A stretch of DNA of 64,000 bases from CAYNWT01 sp964485095. Lineage in GTDB: Bacteria > Planctomycetota > Planctomycetia > Planctomycetales > Planctomycetaceae. The notes beneath the pieces were generated by a model. The model was not told the origin of the DNA. It made no database searches and worked only from the letters and a program-made list of their open reading frames with translations. Both the position numbers and the translations under genes were made by a program. Where the stretch lies: positions 1 through 64,000 of the forward strand of contig CAZAIB010000014.1 of NCBI GenBank assembly GCA_964485095.1, in the 5' to 3' direction. Position 1 is the first letter of the stretch. The number at the start of each line of letters is the position of its first letter. Positions 27,252-36,039 of this stretch are shown one piece after another.

Positions 27252-28172
27252 TCACTCCGCAGCCTTCTCTTCCGCTGCGCGTTTGATCCAGCGTTCGGGG
27301 TCTTCCTCGAACGCCGCTTTGCAACCGGAGCAGCAAACCCAGTAGGTCCGGCCCTGGTAGCTGACGGAAATCGTTCCGAGCCCCGCTGAGATGATGCAGG
27401 TTTTCTCACCGTAGTCAGAATCTGACAAAGCGAAAGAGGTTCCTTCGCGCTGAGTGGAAACCGTATCGAAACGCCTGAACGCAGCCTTACCGCGTTTCTT
27501 TTCGATCTCCAGGAGATACCGATTGTTCTCCTGCTGATTAAACGTGTATTGAAACTGTTCTTTGGCATCGGCTGGTTCGATCTGAGTGAACCGCAAGGCG
27601 AATGTGCGCTGCAACTTCCCGTCGTCGCCAGCGACATCTGCAACGGGCTTCGAGAACGCTCCGGCAAACACACGTTGTTCGTTTTCGGGAGACGTGACTG
27701 TCAGCAGGAACTCGTCCACATCCGCCAACCATGTCATCCGAGCCTCCTTCACGTACGGACTCTTACCACCAGACGACATCACCAGCGCGGGCTGCCGTGG
27801 ATCAGTTTGCAGATCCCAAACCCACCCGTGCATATCGACCGCCTTGAACCCTTCGATCTCGCGGCGCGTGGTTCCTCGCCAGTTTCCAAGTAGCACCTGC
27901 AATGGCTTGAGGCGATCGATTATCGCATTCAGTCGCTGTGCATCGGACGTCGGTGCCTTGGCCGCCACAGCCGATTCAGAACCTTTGCTGCCACCAAGAG
28001 TCAACGGCGCGAGTGTTCTCTTTTTCCTTGGCGGCTCTGTTGTCCCGGCACCGGACGCGGCAGTTGCATTCTCGTCGGGAACGCTTTGAACATCCGGGGC
28101 AGCAGACGTACCAGCATCCTCGGATCCACAACCAACCAGCACAAACACGGCCAGACACAGAATCAACCGCAT
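27252..28172 (-). CDS. lipoprotein with C-terminal TRASH/YHS-like cysteine motif
   Basis: This 306-residue protein has a lipobox (VLVGC, lipidated C15) and a low-complexity Ala/Ser/Pro linker to about residue 75. A beta-rich middle region starts at LLGNWRGTTRREIEGF. The C-terminal segment contains C259 in KTCIISAG, then YWVCCSGCKAAFEEDPERW. The Cys-x-x-Cys followed by an aromatic and a DPE/W tail is like the metal-binding YHS/TRASH domains of heavy-metal proteins. It may sense or bind metal at the membrane. The exact role is unknown. Confidence 0.65.
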   Translation of the reverse strand: MRLILCLAVFVLVGCGSEDAGTSAAPDVQSVPDENATAASGAGTTEPPRKKRTLAPLTLGGSKGSESAVAAKAPTSDAQRLNAIIDRLKPLQVLLGNWRGTTRREIEGFKAVDMHGWVWDLQTDPRQPALVMSSGGKSPYVKEARMTWLADVDEFLLTVTSPENEQRVFAGAFSKPVADVAGDDGKLQRTFALRFTQIEPADAKEQFQYTFNQQENNRYLLEIEKKRGKAAFRRFDTVSTQREGTSFALSDSDYGEKTCIISAGLGTISVSYQGRTYWVCCSGCKAAFEEDPERWIKRAAEEKAAE

Positions 28173-28367
28173 AGCTTACTCCAATCAGGAAACTCGTAGA
28201 CCACCGCGCCACTGCGTGCTCGTAATCGCACAACGCGAACCACGAACTTTTAGTCTACTCGACCCACTACTCTTTCGGCAGTGGACGAGGACGACCAAAG
28301 TCGCCGAATACTCCGTATTCGGCCCCGGCAAGCAACCGACCGACCGACTGCGGCCAATTTAAGCGGT

Positions 28368-28658
28368 TCAAACGAGTTCGTCTTCGTCGAAAATAGGCTC
28401 CACTTTCCGACGCGTCACGAACGCACTCACAATGACGGCCAGGCCAAGTAAAGCCATCCCAATCGGTAGCCAGTAGTCCTGAACTTCAAAGCTCCTCACC
28501 AGAGGAACAGCAAGCAACGCCAACGTGAAATAAATCGGAAGCACTGCAAGCAACGTCCGACCGGGCCGCAGCGACGGCATCCACCGCGGATCCTTTATCG
28601 GTCCGCGTTCCGGCAGGTAACCGGTGTCATCTACATCGTACGGATTCGCGTCAGACAT
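28368..28658 (-). CDS. small membrane protein with two predicted helices
   Basis: This is a 96-residue protein from the ATG at 28658 (13 upstream residues look non-coding). The N-terminus SDANPYDVDD resembles the ESNPYASAD start of the neighbouring small protein, so the two share a planctomycete-type N-terminal tag. Two hydrophobic segments (about 34-55 and 62-80) end in a basic then acidic tail. No function is known. Confidence 0.6.
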   Translation of the reverse strand: MSDANPYDVDDTGYLPERGPIKDPRWMPSLRPGRTLLAVLPIYFTLALLAVPLVRSFEVQDYWLPIGMALLGLAVIVSAFVTRRKVEPIFDEDELV

Positions 28659-28738
28659 TCTTAGCGGCCAATCAGTTTCGCAACGAACACCGAACAAGGT
28701 ATACGAAAATCACCAGCTACAGAAAGGGTCCAACATCA

Positions 28739-29038
28739 TCAGCCACCAGCGTTTTCCCTGGCATGCGTTACTCTCACAGCCACAAAGAACGATCCAAGAA
28801 CCTGGGCCCAATGCAACGAGGGAGCCCTGGCCAGGGCATGCGGAAACCCCACTGCCGACGAACCGACTTCAATAAGAATGCCCGAGGCGAACCAAAATAG
28901 AAGGGTACCCACCGCCCACCTCAGCAGTCTCTTGGGCCACCGCGACAGCGGTCGCCTTTGCAGAGGTCGCATCGGCACGATCGGCGGCGGTTCTGCTACG
29001 TCGGCGCTTGCGTAAGGATTCGACTCGTCGACCACCAC
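28739..29038 (-). CDS. small membrane protein with NPYAS-type N-terminus
   Basis: This 99-residue protein starts at GTG 29038, immediately after the stop of the prenyltransferase-like gene, so the genes are almost certainly co-transcribed. A Pro-rich N-terminus (NPYASADVAEPPP) is followed by a basic patch and a hydrophobic segment near residues 41-62, with a second weak one near 80-92. The function is unknown. Confidence 0.6.
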   Translation of the reverse strand: MVVDESNPYASADVAEPPPIVPMRPLQRRPLSRWPKRLLRWAVGTLLFWFASGILIEVGSSAVGFPHALARAPSLHWAQVLGSFFVAVRVTHARENAGG

Positions 29039-29039
29039 A

Positions 29040-30089
29040 CTACCTTTGGAAGATTGGCAGGTATCCGTTGTTCAATTGCAAAATCACACAGTTGATTGCG
29101 GTCGTGTAAACTGGTCCCACATGGCCTTCCTTCCACGCTCCGGACGCGTTCTGCTTTCGCAGAATCTGTTCACTCACGTACGCGAAGTAATCGTTCCACT
29201 TCTTCTCATCCATCCGGTACATAACCTGAGCGTAATAGAAGTGCGTGTAGTGCCAGTGGCCGTAGTAGCTGCGTCCCTGCCGACCGGGCCAGATATTTTT
29301 TTCACAGAACTTCAGCATGTCGCGCGTGTGTTCAGACTCGTACTCACCCGCGCTAAACATCGCGGCCAGCGCAGCCGCGGTGATCGGTGGCCGCTCGCCA
29401 CCGCCTCGGATGCTGTACTGCACGCCGCCCTTGTCAGTGGTGCAGTTTCGAATGTACTTCTTCGCGTCTTCGATGATCTTCGATGCCACCGGGATACCCG
29501 CGTTCCGACACGCTCGCAAACCCTGCACCTGAGTAATACACGTTGAGCCTTCGTCGAAGTCGTTGCCTTCCTTCGCTGAGATGTAGCCCCACCCACCCTT
29601 GCTGGTTTGCGCGTTCGCACAGAACCGGACTGCGTTGGTCAGAACCTTCTTGATTTGCTCACGCCGCGCGATGTCGTCTTCTTCGCCGTAAACCTGCGAC
29701 AGGAACAGCATGCTGAACCCGTGCCCGTAGGTGTAGTGGTAGTCGTCTTTGAACCCGATCAGCCCATTCGGCCGGCTCATCTGAAGAATGTAATCCAGGG
29801 CAAGCCTGACATTCTTAGCGTACTTGCCTTCGTCGGGGGTCGAACCTTCCGCCAGCAACGCCAGACCAGCCAGTGCGGTCATCGCCACTCGGTACTGACC
29901 ACCATTGGCTTCCCAGTAACCCTGGTTCCCCCCTTGCTGCTCACGCGCGAGGTAATCCAACCCGCGGGTGACGGAAAGTTTGACTTTGCGGTCCTGTGGA
30001 GAAACCGGTTTGGCGCCGGTTCCCTGAGCAAAAGTGGTTGGCACACAAACGCAGCTCAACAGCAAGCCAATGGTCAAAATCCGCAGCAT
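29040..30089 (-). CDS. prenyltransferase/squalene-oxidase repeat protein, exported
   Basis: This is a 349-residue protein from the ATG at 30089; six further residues are possible upstream. A signal peptide ends near TTFAQG. The rest is built of alpha/alpha-toroid repeats of the terpenoid cyclase/prenyltransferase type (LDYLAREQQ, GWGYIS, GGVQYS, GHWHYTHFY, GAWKEGH). The DxDD cyclase motif is not seen, so it is probably not a cyclase. Such exported repeat proteins are common in Planctomycetota and their function is unclear. It sits between the YbaK-like gene and a small membrane-protein gene on the same strand. Confidence 0.78.
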   Translation of the reverse strand: MLRILTIGLLLSCVCVPTTFAQGTGAKPVSPQDRKVKLSVTRGLDYLAREQQGGNQGYWEANGGQYRVAMTALAGLALLAEGSTPDEGKYAKNVRLALDYILQMSRPNGLIGFKDDYHYTYGHGFSMLFLSQVYGEEDDIARREQIKKVLTNAVRFCANAQTSKGGWGYISAKEGNDFDEGSTCITQVQGLRACRNAGIPVASKIIEDAKKYIRNCTTDKGGVQYSIRGGGERPPITAAALAAMFSAGEYESEHTRDMLKFCEKNIWPGRQGRSYYGHWHYTHFYYAQVMYRMDEKKWNDYFAYVSEQILRKQNASGAWKEGHVGPVYTTAINCVILQLNNGYLPIFQR

Positions 30090-30096
30090 CAAATTC

Positions 30097-30573
30097 TCAC
30101 TTTCCAAATTCGAACACGTCCGTTGGTTCAGCCAGTCGCAGATAATCTGCCACCGACATGATGACCGAATCGGTCAGCGAACCAGCGTTGAACGCGATTC
30201 GGTCATTGTCGCGAATCCCAGCCTCCACGTAGAGGTCAAATGGCAGAATTGGTTGACCAAATGGAGGAACCGAACCAGGCACGAGCCCCGTAAGTTCCCT
30301 GAGTTCGTCAGGAGTCGCGAACCGCATTTTCTTCAGACCCAAATGCTTGCGAATCCGACCCGAATCGGCTCTCAAATCCGCCGGCATCACAAACAGACGG
30401 AACTGATCACCCGCTTTCATTAGCAAGGCTTTACCACCCGTCCGCAATTCCTCCCCGCGCGCCCGAGCCGAATCAGCCGACGTCAAAGTCGGTTCGTGAT
30501 GCACCTCACGGAATTCAACATCCGCCGCCTTCAACCAATCTCGAATGCGTTCCAGCACGCTATCGTCCTTCAT
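30097..30573 (-). CDS. YbaK/EbsC-family aminoacyl-tRNA deacylase-like protein
   Basis: This is a 158-residue protein if the ATG at 30573 is used; upstream in-frame sequence is made of an 8-bp tandem repeat and is not protein. The family core is visible: EVHHEPTLTS, GGKALLMKA, VMPADLRAD, GSVPPFG (the conserved Gly-x-x-x-Pro-Phe-Gly) and FNAGSLTDS. These proteins hydrolyse mischarged aminoacyl-tRNAs in trans. It ends 8 bp before the prenyltransferase-like gene, suggesting one transcript. Confidence 0.85.
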   Translation of the reverse strand: MKDDSVLERIRDWLKAADVEFREVHHEPTLTSADSARARGEELRTGGKALLMKAGDQFRLFVMPADLRADSGRIRKHLGLKKMRFATPDELRELTGLVPGSVPPFGQPILPFDLYVEAGIRDNDRIAFNAGSLTDSVIMSVADYLRLAEPTDVFEFGK

Positions 30574-30582
30574 GTCACTTCC

Positions 30583-30621
30583 ACTCTTGCACTCTTGCAC
30601 TCTTGCACTCTTGCACTCTTT
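30583..30621. repeat. 8-bp tandem repeat, unit ACTCTTGC, nearly five copies
   Basis: Four exact copies of ACTCTTGC and a fifth partial copy lie 10 bp upstream of the YbaK-like start codon, in its 5' leader (read there as GCAAGAGT). There are no spacers, so this is not a CRISPR. Copy number could vary by slippage and change the distance between promoter and start. Confidence 0.8.
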
Positions 30622-30703
30622 GACTTCTCCACCCGTGTTCCATTCTCTGCGCCTCGCCAATAAACGATGATATCCGAACGCAAACTTCATGGAACATCCC
30701 AAC

Positions 30704-31534
30704 ATGACCTTCATTCTGTCGATCCTCCTGGCACTCCCGCAGTCGGCTCAGGAACAGAAGCCAGCACCGCCGGCCAAACCTAAGCACCCGTTGTCTGCTG
30801 CGCAGCGAAAACAGATCCAGTCGCAGCTCAACAAGACGGTTGAAGACACAACCGCGGCAATCAAAGAATCGCCGGACGATCTTCGAGCCATCTCAACCCG
30901 TGCGGATGCATTGTTCTTCCTCGGCAAGTTTAAAGAGGCCGTTCGAGACTACGACAAAATGGTCCAACTGGACCCCGCCACAGATGCTTCCCACTGGCGT
31001 CGCGGCATTGCCTACTTCTACGCCAACGATTTCGACAAGGCATCAAAACAATTCGAACGCTACCACAGCTTCGACAACATCGACCGCGAAAACGGAATCT
31101 GGAGATACCTCAGCCAGCACAAAGCCAAAGGCCAAAAGTACGCTCGAAAGGGACTCTTGAAATACGAGAAGGACGATCGCGAACCCTTCCCGGCCGTCTA
31201 CAAACTATTCGCTGGACAACTAACTCCCGAGCAGATCCTCAGCCAAATAGCCGCAGCGAACATCCCAAAGACCGAACGCGAAAAACGCATCTTCTACGCG
31301 GAACTCTACATCGGTCTCAACGAACTGGTCGAACGCCGCCCCAAATCAGCAGAGAAACACCTGCACGTCGCGGTCGCCACTGAATGGCCACGGACGGCTG
31401 GCTTCGGACCCAACTACATGTGGCACGTCGGCCGCGTTCAACTAAACCGACTGCGCCAAGCAAAGAAGCCAGCCGATGCGAAAGCGAAAGCGAAGGATCA
31501 ACCACCACAGAAAGAAAAGCCAACCATGCGCTAA
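30704..31534 (+). CDS. TPR-repeat protein, exported
   Basis: This is a 276-residue protein from the ATG at 30704, preceded by GGAA with a 9-nt gap. An ATG at 30689 adds five residues. The signal peptide FILSILLALPQSAQ is followed by TPR-like helical pairs (ISTRADALFFLGKFKEAVRDYDKMVQLDP and HWRRGIAYFYANDFDKASKQFERY), similar in layout to NlpI-type proteins. The tail is Lys/Ala/Pro-rich. It is divergent from the YbaK-like gene. It probably mediates protein-protein contacts in the periplasm. Confidence 0.78.
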   Translation: MTFILSILLALPQSAQEQKPAPPAKPKHPLSAAQRKQIQSQLNKTVEDTTAAIKESPDDLRAISTRADALFFLGKFKEAVRDYDKMVQLDPATDASHWRRGIAYFYANDFDKASKQFERYHSFDNIDRENGIWRYLSQHKAKGQKYARKGLLKYEKDDREPFPAVYKLFAGQLTPEQILSQIAAANIPKTEREKRIFYAELYIGLNELVERRPKSAEKHLHVAVATEWPRTAGFGPNYMWHVGRVQLNRLRQAKKPADAKAKAKDQPPQKEKPTMR

Positions 31535-31613
31535 TAGACGCGCAAGTTTGGAAAGAGAACCTCCAAGCCCTGGCCTCTAAATTCCAAACTCCAGAATCTA
31601 AAATCTAAGTAAG

Positions 31614-32402
31614 CTAGGCACTCCGTCGGTGCGGTCGCTGCTCATCACGGCGATCCAGCCGTTCAAGCACTCGCTCCAGTAGCGTGGCGAACCGATTCTG
31701 CATCGTCAGCAAGTCTTCAGCGGCATCGCTGTAGACTTCCTCCTTCTTCCGCATGTGATCGACCCGAGTATTAAGGTCGTCTGCGATTCGGTTCAGAGCC
31801 ACAATCAGCTGTTCGGCTTCCGCGTGATCGTCGCGAAGATCTTCGTCTGCATCCGGGTCAACGATACTCAACCCGTGCTCTTCTTCCTCGACTTCCGGTA
31901 CCGCAGCCGCATGACGAGCAGCGTTTAGCAGCAGTTCTGCTCCGGCTGCCTGACTGGCTTCGTGTTCTTCAACTAACGCCAAGTCTTGTTCCAGCAGTTC
32001 AATCAACTCCGGCGTCGACATGTTAGAAATGTCAGACTCAGCTGGTTCCGGAGTAACAACCATGGCAGGTGCAGCTGCTGCAAGCTGGAACTTCGCGATC
32101 ATTTGGATGGAACCAATCTGGATGCGATCGCCATCCGACAGCTCAGTGCGTTCGCAGGGATTGCCGTTCACTCGAAGCAAAGGCTTTCGCGAGAGCGATT
32201 CGATGTGAACTTCCCCGTCTTCAGCGCGGATAACGCTGTGCACAGTTGGGGTTGCAGTGCCACCAAGTCGAAGATCGCAATTCGAACCTGAACCAATAAG
32301 GAACACGCCCTCATAGACAGGCCGGTTGGGGAACTTCGTCGCACCCGTCACGATCTCAAGATACAACTTTGGATTGTCCGCCTGCGTCTGCGAATTTGAC
32401 AC
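31614..32402 (-). CDS. FHA-domain protein
   Basis: This is a 262-residue protein. Residues about 12-110 form a forkhead-associated domain (FLIGSGSNCDLRL, HSVIRAEDG, VNGNPC, LSDGDRIQIG), which reads phosphothreonine, so a Ser/Thr kinase partner is implied. An acidic linker and a long coiled-coil segment (about residues 195-255) follow. There is no signal peptide, so it is cytoplasmic. No kinase gene is in view. Confidence 0.85.
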   Translation of the reverse strand: MSNSQTQADNPKLYLEIVTGATKFPNRPVYEGVFLIGSGSNCDLRLGGTATPTVHSVIRAEDGEVHIESLSRKPLLRVNGNPCERTELSDGDRIQIGSIQMIAKFQLAAAAPAMVVTPEPAESDISNMSTPELIELLEQDLALVEEHEASQAAGAELLLNAARHAAAVPEVEEEEHGLSIVDPDADEDLRDDHAEAEQLIVALNRIADDLNTRVDHMRKKEEVYSDAAEDLLTMQNRFATLLERVLERLDRRDEQRPHRRSA

Positions 32403-32750
32403 GATAGCACTCCTTGCTTGCTTGTCGCCAAGCCTGGCACGCGCCCGGATCCCCCGGACTCATCCGCACGAAACACACCCGATTGCGCGCGACGTACCAA
32501 GATCAGAATCGGCAACGGGCCAGTCTGCTCGTGAGAAGTTAATCCGAATCGCCTTCGCGCTGGCGGATTGCACCATTCAACCCAGATACAAAAGAGGGTT
32601 ACCGGCAAAACCCGCCGGAAACGTCACGTAGTTGATTGCTCCCACTCAACCGCCGGCGGAACTACTGGTGTGCGTCTACCGATAGATGTCAGGCAGAAAT
32701 GTAGCTGGCTGAGGCGCTCAGCCAGTTCGTCGCATGGCGACCGATCTGTG
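32403..32750. other. intergenic region holding a strong hairpin, no gene
   Basis: 348 bp between the FHA gene and the small membrane-protein gene. The only structure is the 9-bp perfect hairpin described separately. No reading frame here looks like protein. Confidence 0.5.
32705..32725 (-). terminator. hairpin downstream of small membrane-protein gene
   Basis: CTGGCTGAG at 32705-32713 and CTCAGCCAG at 32717-32725 form a perfect 9-bp stem with a 3-nt loop, extendable by a G-U and an A-U pair. It lies 25 bp after the stop of the minus-strand gene, and a T-containing stretch (CTACATTTCT) follows on that strand. Terminator is the likeliest reading; a REP-type palindrome is the alternative. Confidence 0.55.
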
Positions 32751-33014
32751 TCAGGCTTGCCTCTTGTTCTCGATCAAAGCGTTGACGCCGCAAACAGCCA
32801 AGGCCAACCCGAGTCCACCGAAGATAAGGGCGCTTCCCAGTCTACTGACCGCCTTGTGAAGAAGAACGACAATGGCGTTTGGCTTCTCACCACCGTCGCG
32901 CTCAGACTTTCCGAGCTCTATGCGGAGACCAACAGTGGCCGCAACAGAGGTCAAACCAATAATGGTTCCCACCCATGGGTTACTCCTGGTGCCCTGTTCG
33001 CTGCGTTCTGGCAT
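32751..33014 (-). CDS. possible small membrane protein
   Basis: This is an 87-residue reading frame from the ATG at 33014 with two hydrophobic stretches (about residues 14-32 and 61-80), a short charged loop between them, and a basic end. No family is recognised. The good hairpin directly after its stop and its position 29 bp downstream of nadA on the same strand support a real gene. Confidence 0.5.
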   Translation of the reverse strand: MPERSEQGTRSNPWVGTIIGLTSVAATVGLRIELGKSERDGGEKPNAIVVLLHKAVSRLGSALIFGGLGLALAVCGVNALIENKRQA

Positions 33015-33043
33015 GGCAATGCTTCCCCAAAAAAACGTTGAGT

Positions 33044-34036
33044 CTATTCCAGCAGGCTCTTTTCAAGGACAGCCTTCGCCTTATCAAAGTACGGCTGCCA
33101 GGTTATTTCTGGTTTTTCGTATTTGAGGCAGTCTCGAACTTTCTGCAGAGTGTTCCGTGCCATGTGCGGACAACGATTGCACGCACAGGTCTCACCCGTG
33201 TCGGCCATAATGCCAGGAACCGGAATGTACTCGTGCTGTGGAGCCGACTTCTCAAGCGGATGAATCATCGCGGCTTCTGTGGCGACCAGGAACTTGCTGG
33301 GTTCCTTAACCGACATCACATGCTGCCGCAGCTTTTCGGTTCCGCCAATGAAGTCAGTGACTTCGAGAATGTTTTGCGGACATTCCGGATGAGCAATCAC
33401 AATGCTGCCAGGGTTGGCCTTCTTCGCACGCAGCAAATCCTGAACGCTGAAGATCTCATGGACCATGCACGAACCGGGCCACAGAATCATCTTCCGTCCG
33501 CTGACTTCCTGCAGGTACCGACCAAGGTGCTGGTCCGGCACAAACAGAATCTCGCGATCTTTCGGAACGCGTTCGATAATCTCGGCCGCGTTCCCGCTAG
33601 TCACAATCCAATCACACAGGCTCTTCACCGCCGCCGAAGTATTGATGTAAGCGACCGTGTCGAAGGTCCGACCGTCTTCACGCAATTGATCCTGAAACGC
33701 TTTCAGTTGATCGGCCGGGCAGCTATCTGACAAAGAACAGCCCGCCAACATGTCAGGAATCAGAACCTTCTTGTCCGGGTTCATAATCTTCGCAGACTCG
33801 CCCATGAAGTGGACGCCGCTGAAGACGATGATTTCGTTTTCAATCCGAGCCGCATCGCGAGCCAGCTTCAAGCTGTCGCCGTTGTAGTCGGCCACATCCT
33901 GGATATCCCCATCGACGTAGAAGTGCGCGAGAATGACCGCGTCTTTTTGCTTCTTGAGCGCGTCGATTTCGTCCATGACATCCAGAGGATCTTCGTAGAC
34001 TGCTTCTTCTTTGTTGTCGATGACTGGCAGGTTCAT
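33044..34036 (-). CDS. nadA: quinolinate synthase
   Basis: This 330-residue enzyme starts at the ATG at 34036 (a TTG five codons up is possible). NadA condenses iminoaspartate with dihydroxyacetone phosphate to quinolinate in NAD synthesis, using a 4Fe-4S cluster. The expected cluster cysteines are present: one in MLAGCSLSDSC, one in GSCMVHE and one in CACNRCP near the C-terminus. ILAHFYVDGDIQDVADYNGDS, FSGVHFMGESAK and AHPECP are family signatures. nadB and nadC are not in the window. Confidence 0.93.
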   Translation of the reverse strand: MNLPVIDNKEEAVYEDPLDVMDEIDALKKQKDAVILAHFYVDGDIQDVADYNGDSLKLARDAARIENEIIVFSGVHFMGESAKIMNPDKKVLIPDMLAGCSLSDSCPADQLKAFQDQLREDGRTFDTVAYINTSAAVKSLCDWIVTSGNAAEIIERVPKDREILFVPDQHLGRYLQEVSGRKMILWPGSCMVHEIFSVQDLLRAKKANPGSIVIAHPECPQNILEVTDFIGGTEKLRQHVMSVKEPSKFLVATEAAMIHPLEKSAPQHEYIPVPGIMADTGETCACNRCPHMARNTLQKVRDCLKYEKPEITWQPYFDKAKAVLEKSLLE

Positions 34037-34257
34037 ATCGCGTTCCAGCAAAAGAATTGACCCGGGGGATTATAGCGACAACACCACTGCCAGCGTCATG
34101 GCAGTATGCTGTCACCCATGTTTTGGTTCTGGCGGGCCACCCTTTGTGGTTCGACAGTTGAAAAAGTCGCCTTGAATTTCGAACCCACAGTAAGGACTTC
34201 TGAAACGATGCAGCCCGACGGCGACGACAATACGACAACTCCAGGAATTTGGCTCAA

Positions 34258-34908
34258 GTGATCGCGTTTCTACTCAAAGGCATCGTCCTTGGCTTCACCG
34301 CCGCCGCACAGCCGGGCCCGTTCCAGGCATACCTGCTCTCACAGGTCACGCAGCACGGCTGGAGAAAAACACTGCCAGCCACACTGGCTCCACTCATCAG
34401 CGACGGCCCCATCGTCGCGCTCATGCTATTCGCTTTGCGCGATGTGCCGCACTCGGTGCTCGCCGGAATCCGAATCGCTGGCGGCGCGTTCATTCTGTAC
34501 CTGGCGTACTTCGCTGTTCGCAGCTACCTGCCTTCGCAAGCCGCAGAAGACCAACCAGCACCTTCAACCTCGAACGCGATTGAACCAAGCGAAGCCAAAC
34601 CAAACAGAGGCATCTGGCACTCATCACTCATGAACCTGCTAAACCCCAACCCCTATATCTTCTGGGGAACCGTCGGCGCGCCGATTGTCCTGGACGGCTG
34701 GCGAATCAGCCCGGGCCACGCATACGCATTCATGCTTGGCATGTACGGCCTACTCATCGGCGGCCTTGCGTTGTTCGTCGTGATCTTCGGAAAGCTCGGA
34801 GCACTCAGCCCAAAAGCCAACCGCTGGCTCAACGGAATCTCCGCCCTGGCACTCACGGCGTTCGGTGCGTGGCAGATCTACGTGGGCGCGAACAGCATCC
34901 TGAGTTGA
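34258..34908 (+). CDS. LysE-family translocator
   Basis: This is a 216-residue integral membrane protein with about six helices. QPGPFQAYLLS near the N-terminus is the family's PGP motif, and LNPNPYIFWGTVGAP in the second half matches the conserved NP segment. LysE/RhtB proteins export amino acids and related small metabolites. AGGA at 34243-34246 fits the GTG at 34258; a TTG at 34249 would be too close. A polar loop of about 30 residues separates the halves. Confidence 0.85.
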   Translation: MIAFLLKGIVLGFTAAAQPGPFQAYLLSQVTQHGWRKTLPATLAPLISDGPIVALMLFALRDVPHSVLAGIRIAGGAFILYLAYFAVRSYLPSQAAEDQPAPSTSNAIEPSEAKPNRGIWHSSLMNLLNPNPYIFWGTVGAPIVLDGWRISPGHAYAFMLGMYGLLIGGLALFVVIFGKLGALSPKANRWLNGISALALTAFGAWQIYVGANSILS

Positions 34909-35052
34909 TTCCGAAACAGACGAGCCGAGAACAGGAAACGGTGATGGCATCGTCTAGATCAGCTGTCCCACTTTTCAGTACGGCCTCTCGGCGGCCAACC
35001 AGCCGCCTACTCGCAATGGCACTCACTTCGCCAGACGAAATCAGCATTGCTC

Positions 35053-35769
35053 TCAATAGAGCCTGTGATTCGAGAGCACTTTCACAGGGACCTGCCCGTC
35101 AGCCTTCACGGACAGGAGAATTTTGAAGTCCTCAAGCGACAGGTCATCCGGGAGCTCAACGACCGAGAAGTCAGCGGTTATTGCCAACCGGGATTGAGCC
35201 GGCAGCATTCCGAACAGCGATTCAGCGGTCCTGGGTGGCGAGATCGTCGTCCAAAGTTCGGCGAATTCAGGTCGAACCAGTACCGCCATAACTGTGGATT
35301 TATCTTTGACGTGACTCACAGGCCATCCCGGTTTGTCCGGTTTCATGCCGCCCTCCGCCACACCTATGCCGCCTGGAACGGTGGCCAGAAGCAAGTTCGT
35401 CTTATTCGGCTCACCGGTAAAGCGAAACGCTGATGGCATTAGTGAGGCTAGTTCTTCGGTCGTTTGCTCGACCTCGCCAAGTCGATTGAATGTCACAAGT
35501 CCGAAGTCTTCTTCAGTCTTTGCCCTGCAAATGGCAACACGCCAACTCACTGCCTCAACGTTCCTGGACAGAATGAAGCCTTCGCTGGTATAGCCCATCC
35601 ACGCTTCGGTGTGACTGAACAATGACTCGGCTATTACACCGAGCTTTGCTTCCGCACCGCCAGCCGTCAGGTTCTCGTCGGAGCCAACGTCAGGCTCGGG
35701 CCCAGGATCGCTACAGCCGAAAAGAACAAGAAGTGCCAGACCTGCGAGACTCAGACTTCGATATTTCAT
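35053..35769 (-). CDS. lipoprotein of unknown function
   Basis: This 238-residue protein has a clear lipobox (LLVLFGC, lipidated C19) and an acidic linker. The remaining ~190 residues are mixed alpha/beta with no recognised motif; ESLFSHTEAWMGYTSEG and VMAVLVRPEFAELW are its most distinctive stretches. The start ATG at 35769 is supported by the signal peptide. It stands alone between LysE and the zinc-ribbon gene. Confidence 0.65.
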   Translation of the reverse strand: MKYRSLSLAGLALLVLFGCSDPGPEPDVGSDENLTAGGAEAKLGVIAESLFSHTEAWMGYTSEGFILSRNVEAVSWRVAICRAKTEEDFGLVTFNRLGEVEQTTEELASLMPSAFRFTGEPNKTNLLLATVPGGIGVAEGGMKPDKPGWPVSHVKDKSTVMAVLVRPEFAELWTTISPPRTAESLFGMLPAQSRLAITADFSVVELPDDLSLEDFKILLSVKADGQVPVKVLSNHRLY

Positions 35770-36039
35770 TGTTTGGCTCCTAACAGTGGCAGCTTACATT
35801 AGTGTTCGATGCTTCCCAAATAAAGCCGCGCATATTGCGAGTCAGGCATCGACCACACTTGCGTTTACGGCAGCAACTCACTGTGCCGGACGTTATGGTG
35901 TCGATAATATCTACATATTGCGTGATCAATGAACTGCGAGTCCCGGAATGGGAAGTCGGTCCCGTCCTGCGGTGGTTCGTCTGGGATCGCAGCCTTCCTG
36001 TAGCCCCCTGTAGCCCAAGCTCTCTGGCGAGTTTTTTCT

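Noticed and set aside
30583..30621. Tandem ACTCTTGC repeat considered as a CRISPR
   Set aside because: Directly adjoining 8-bp units without spacers.
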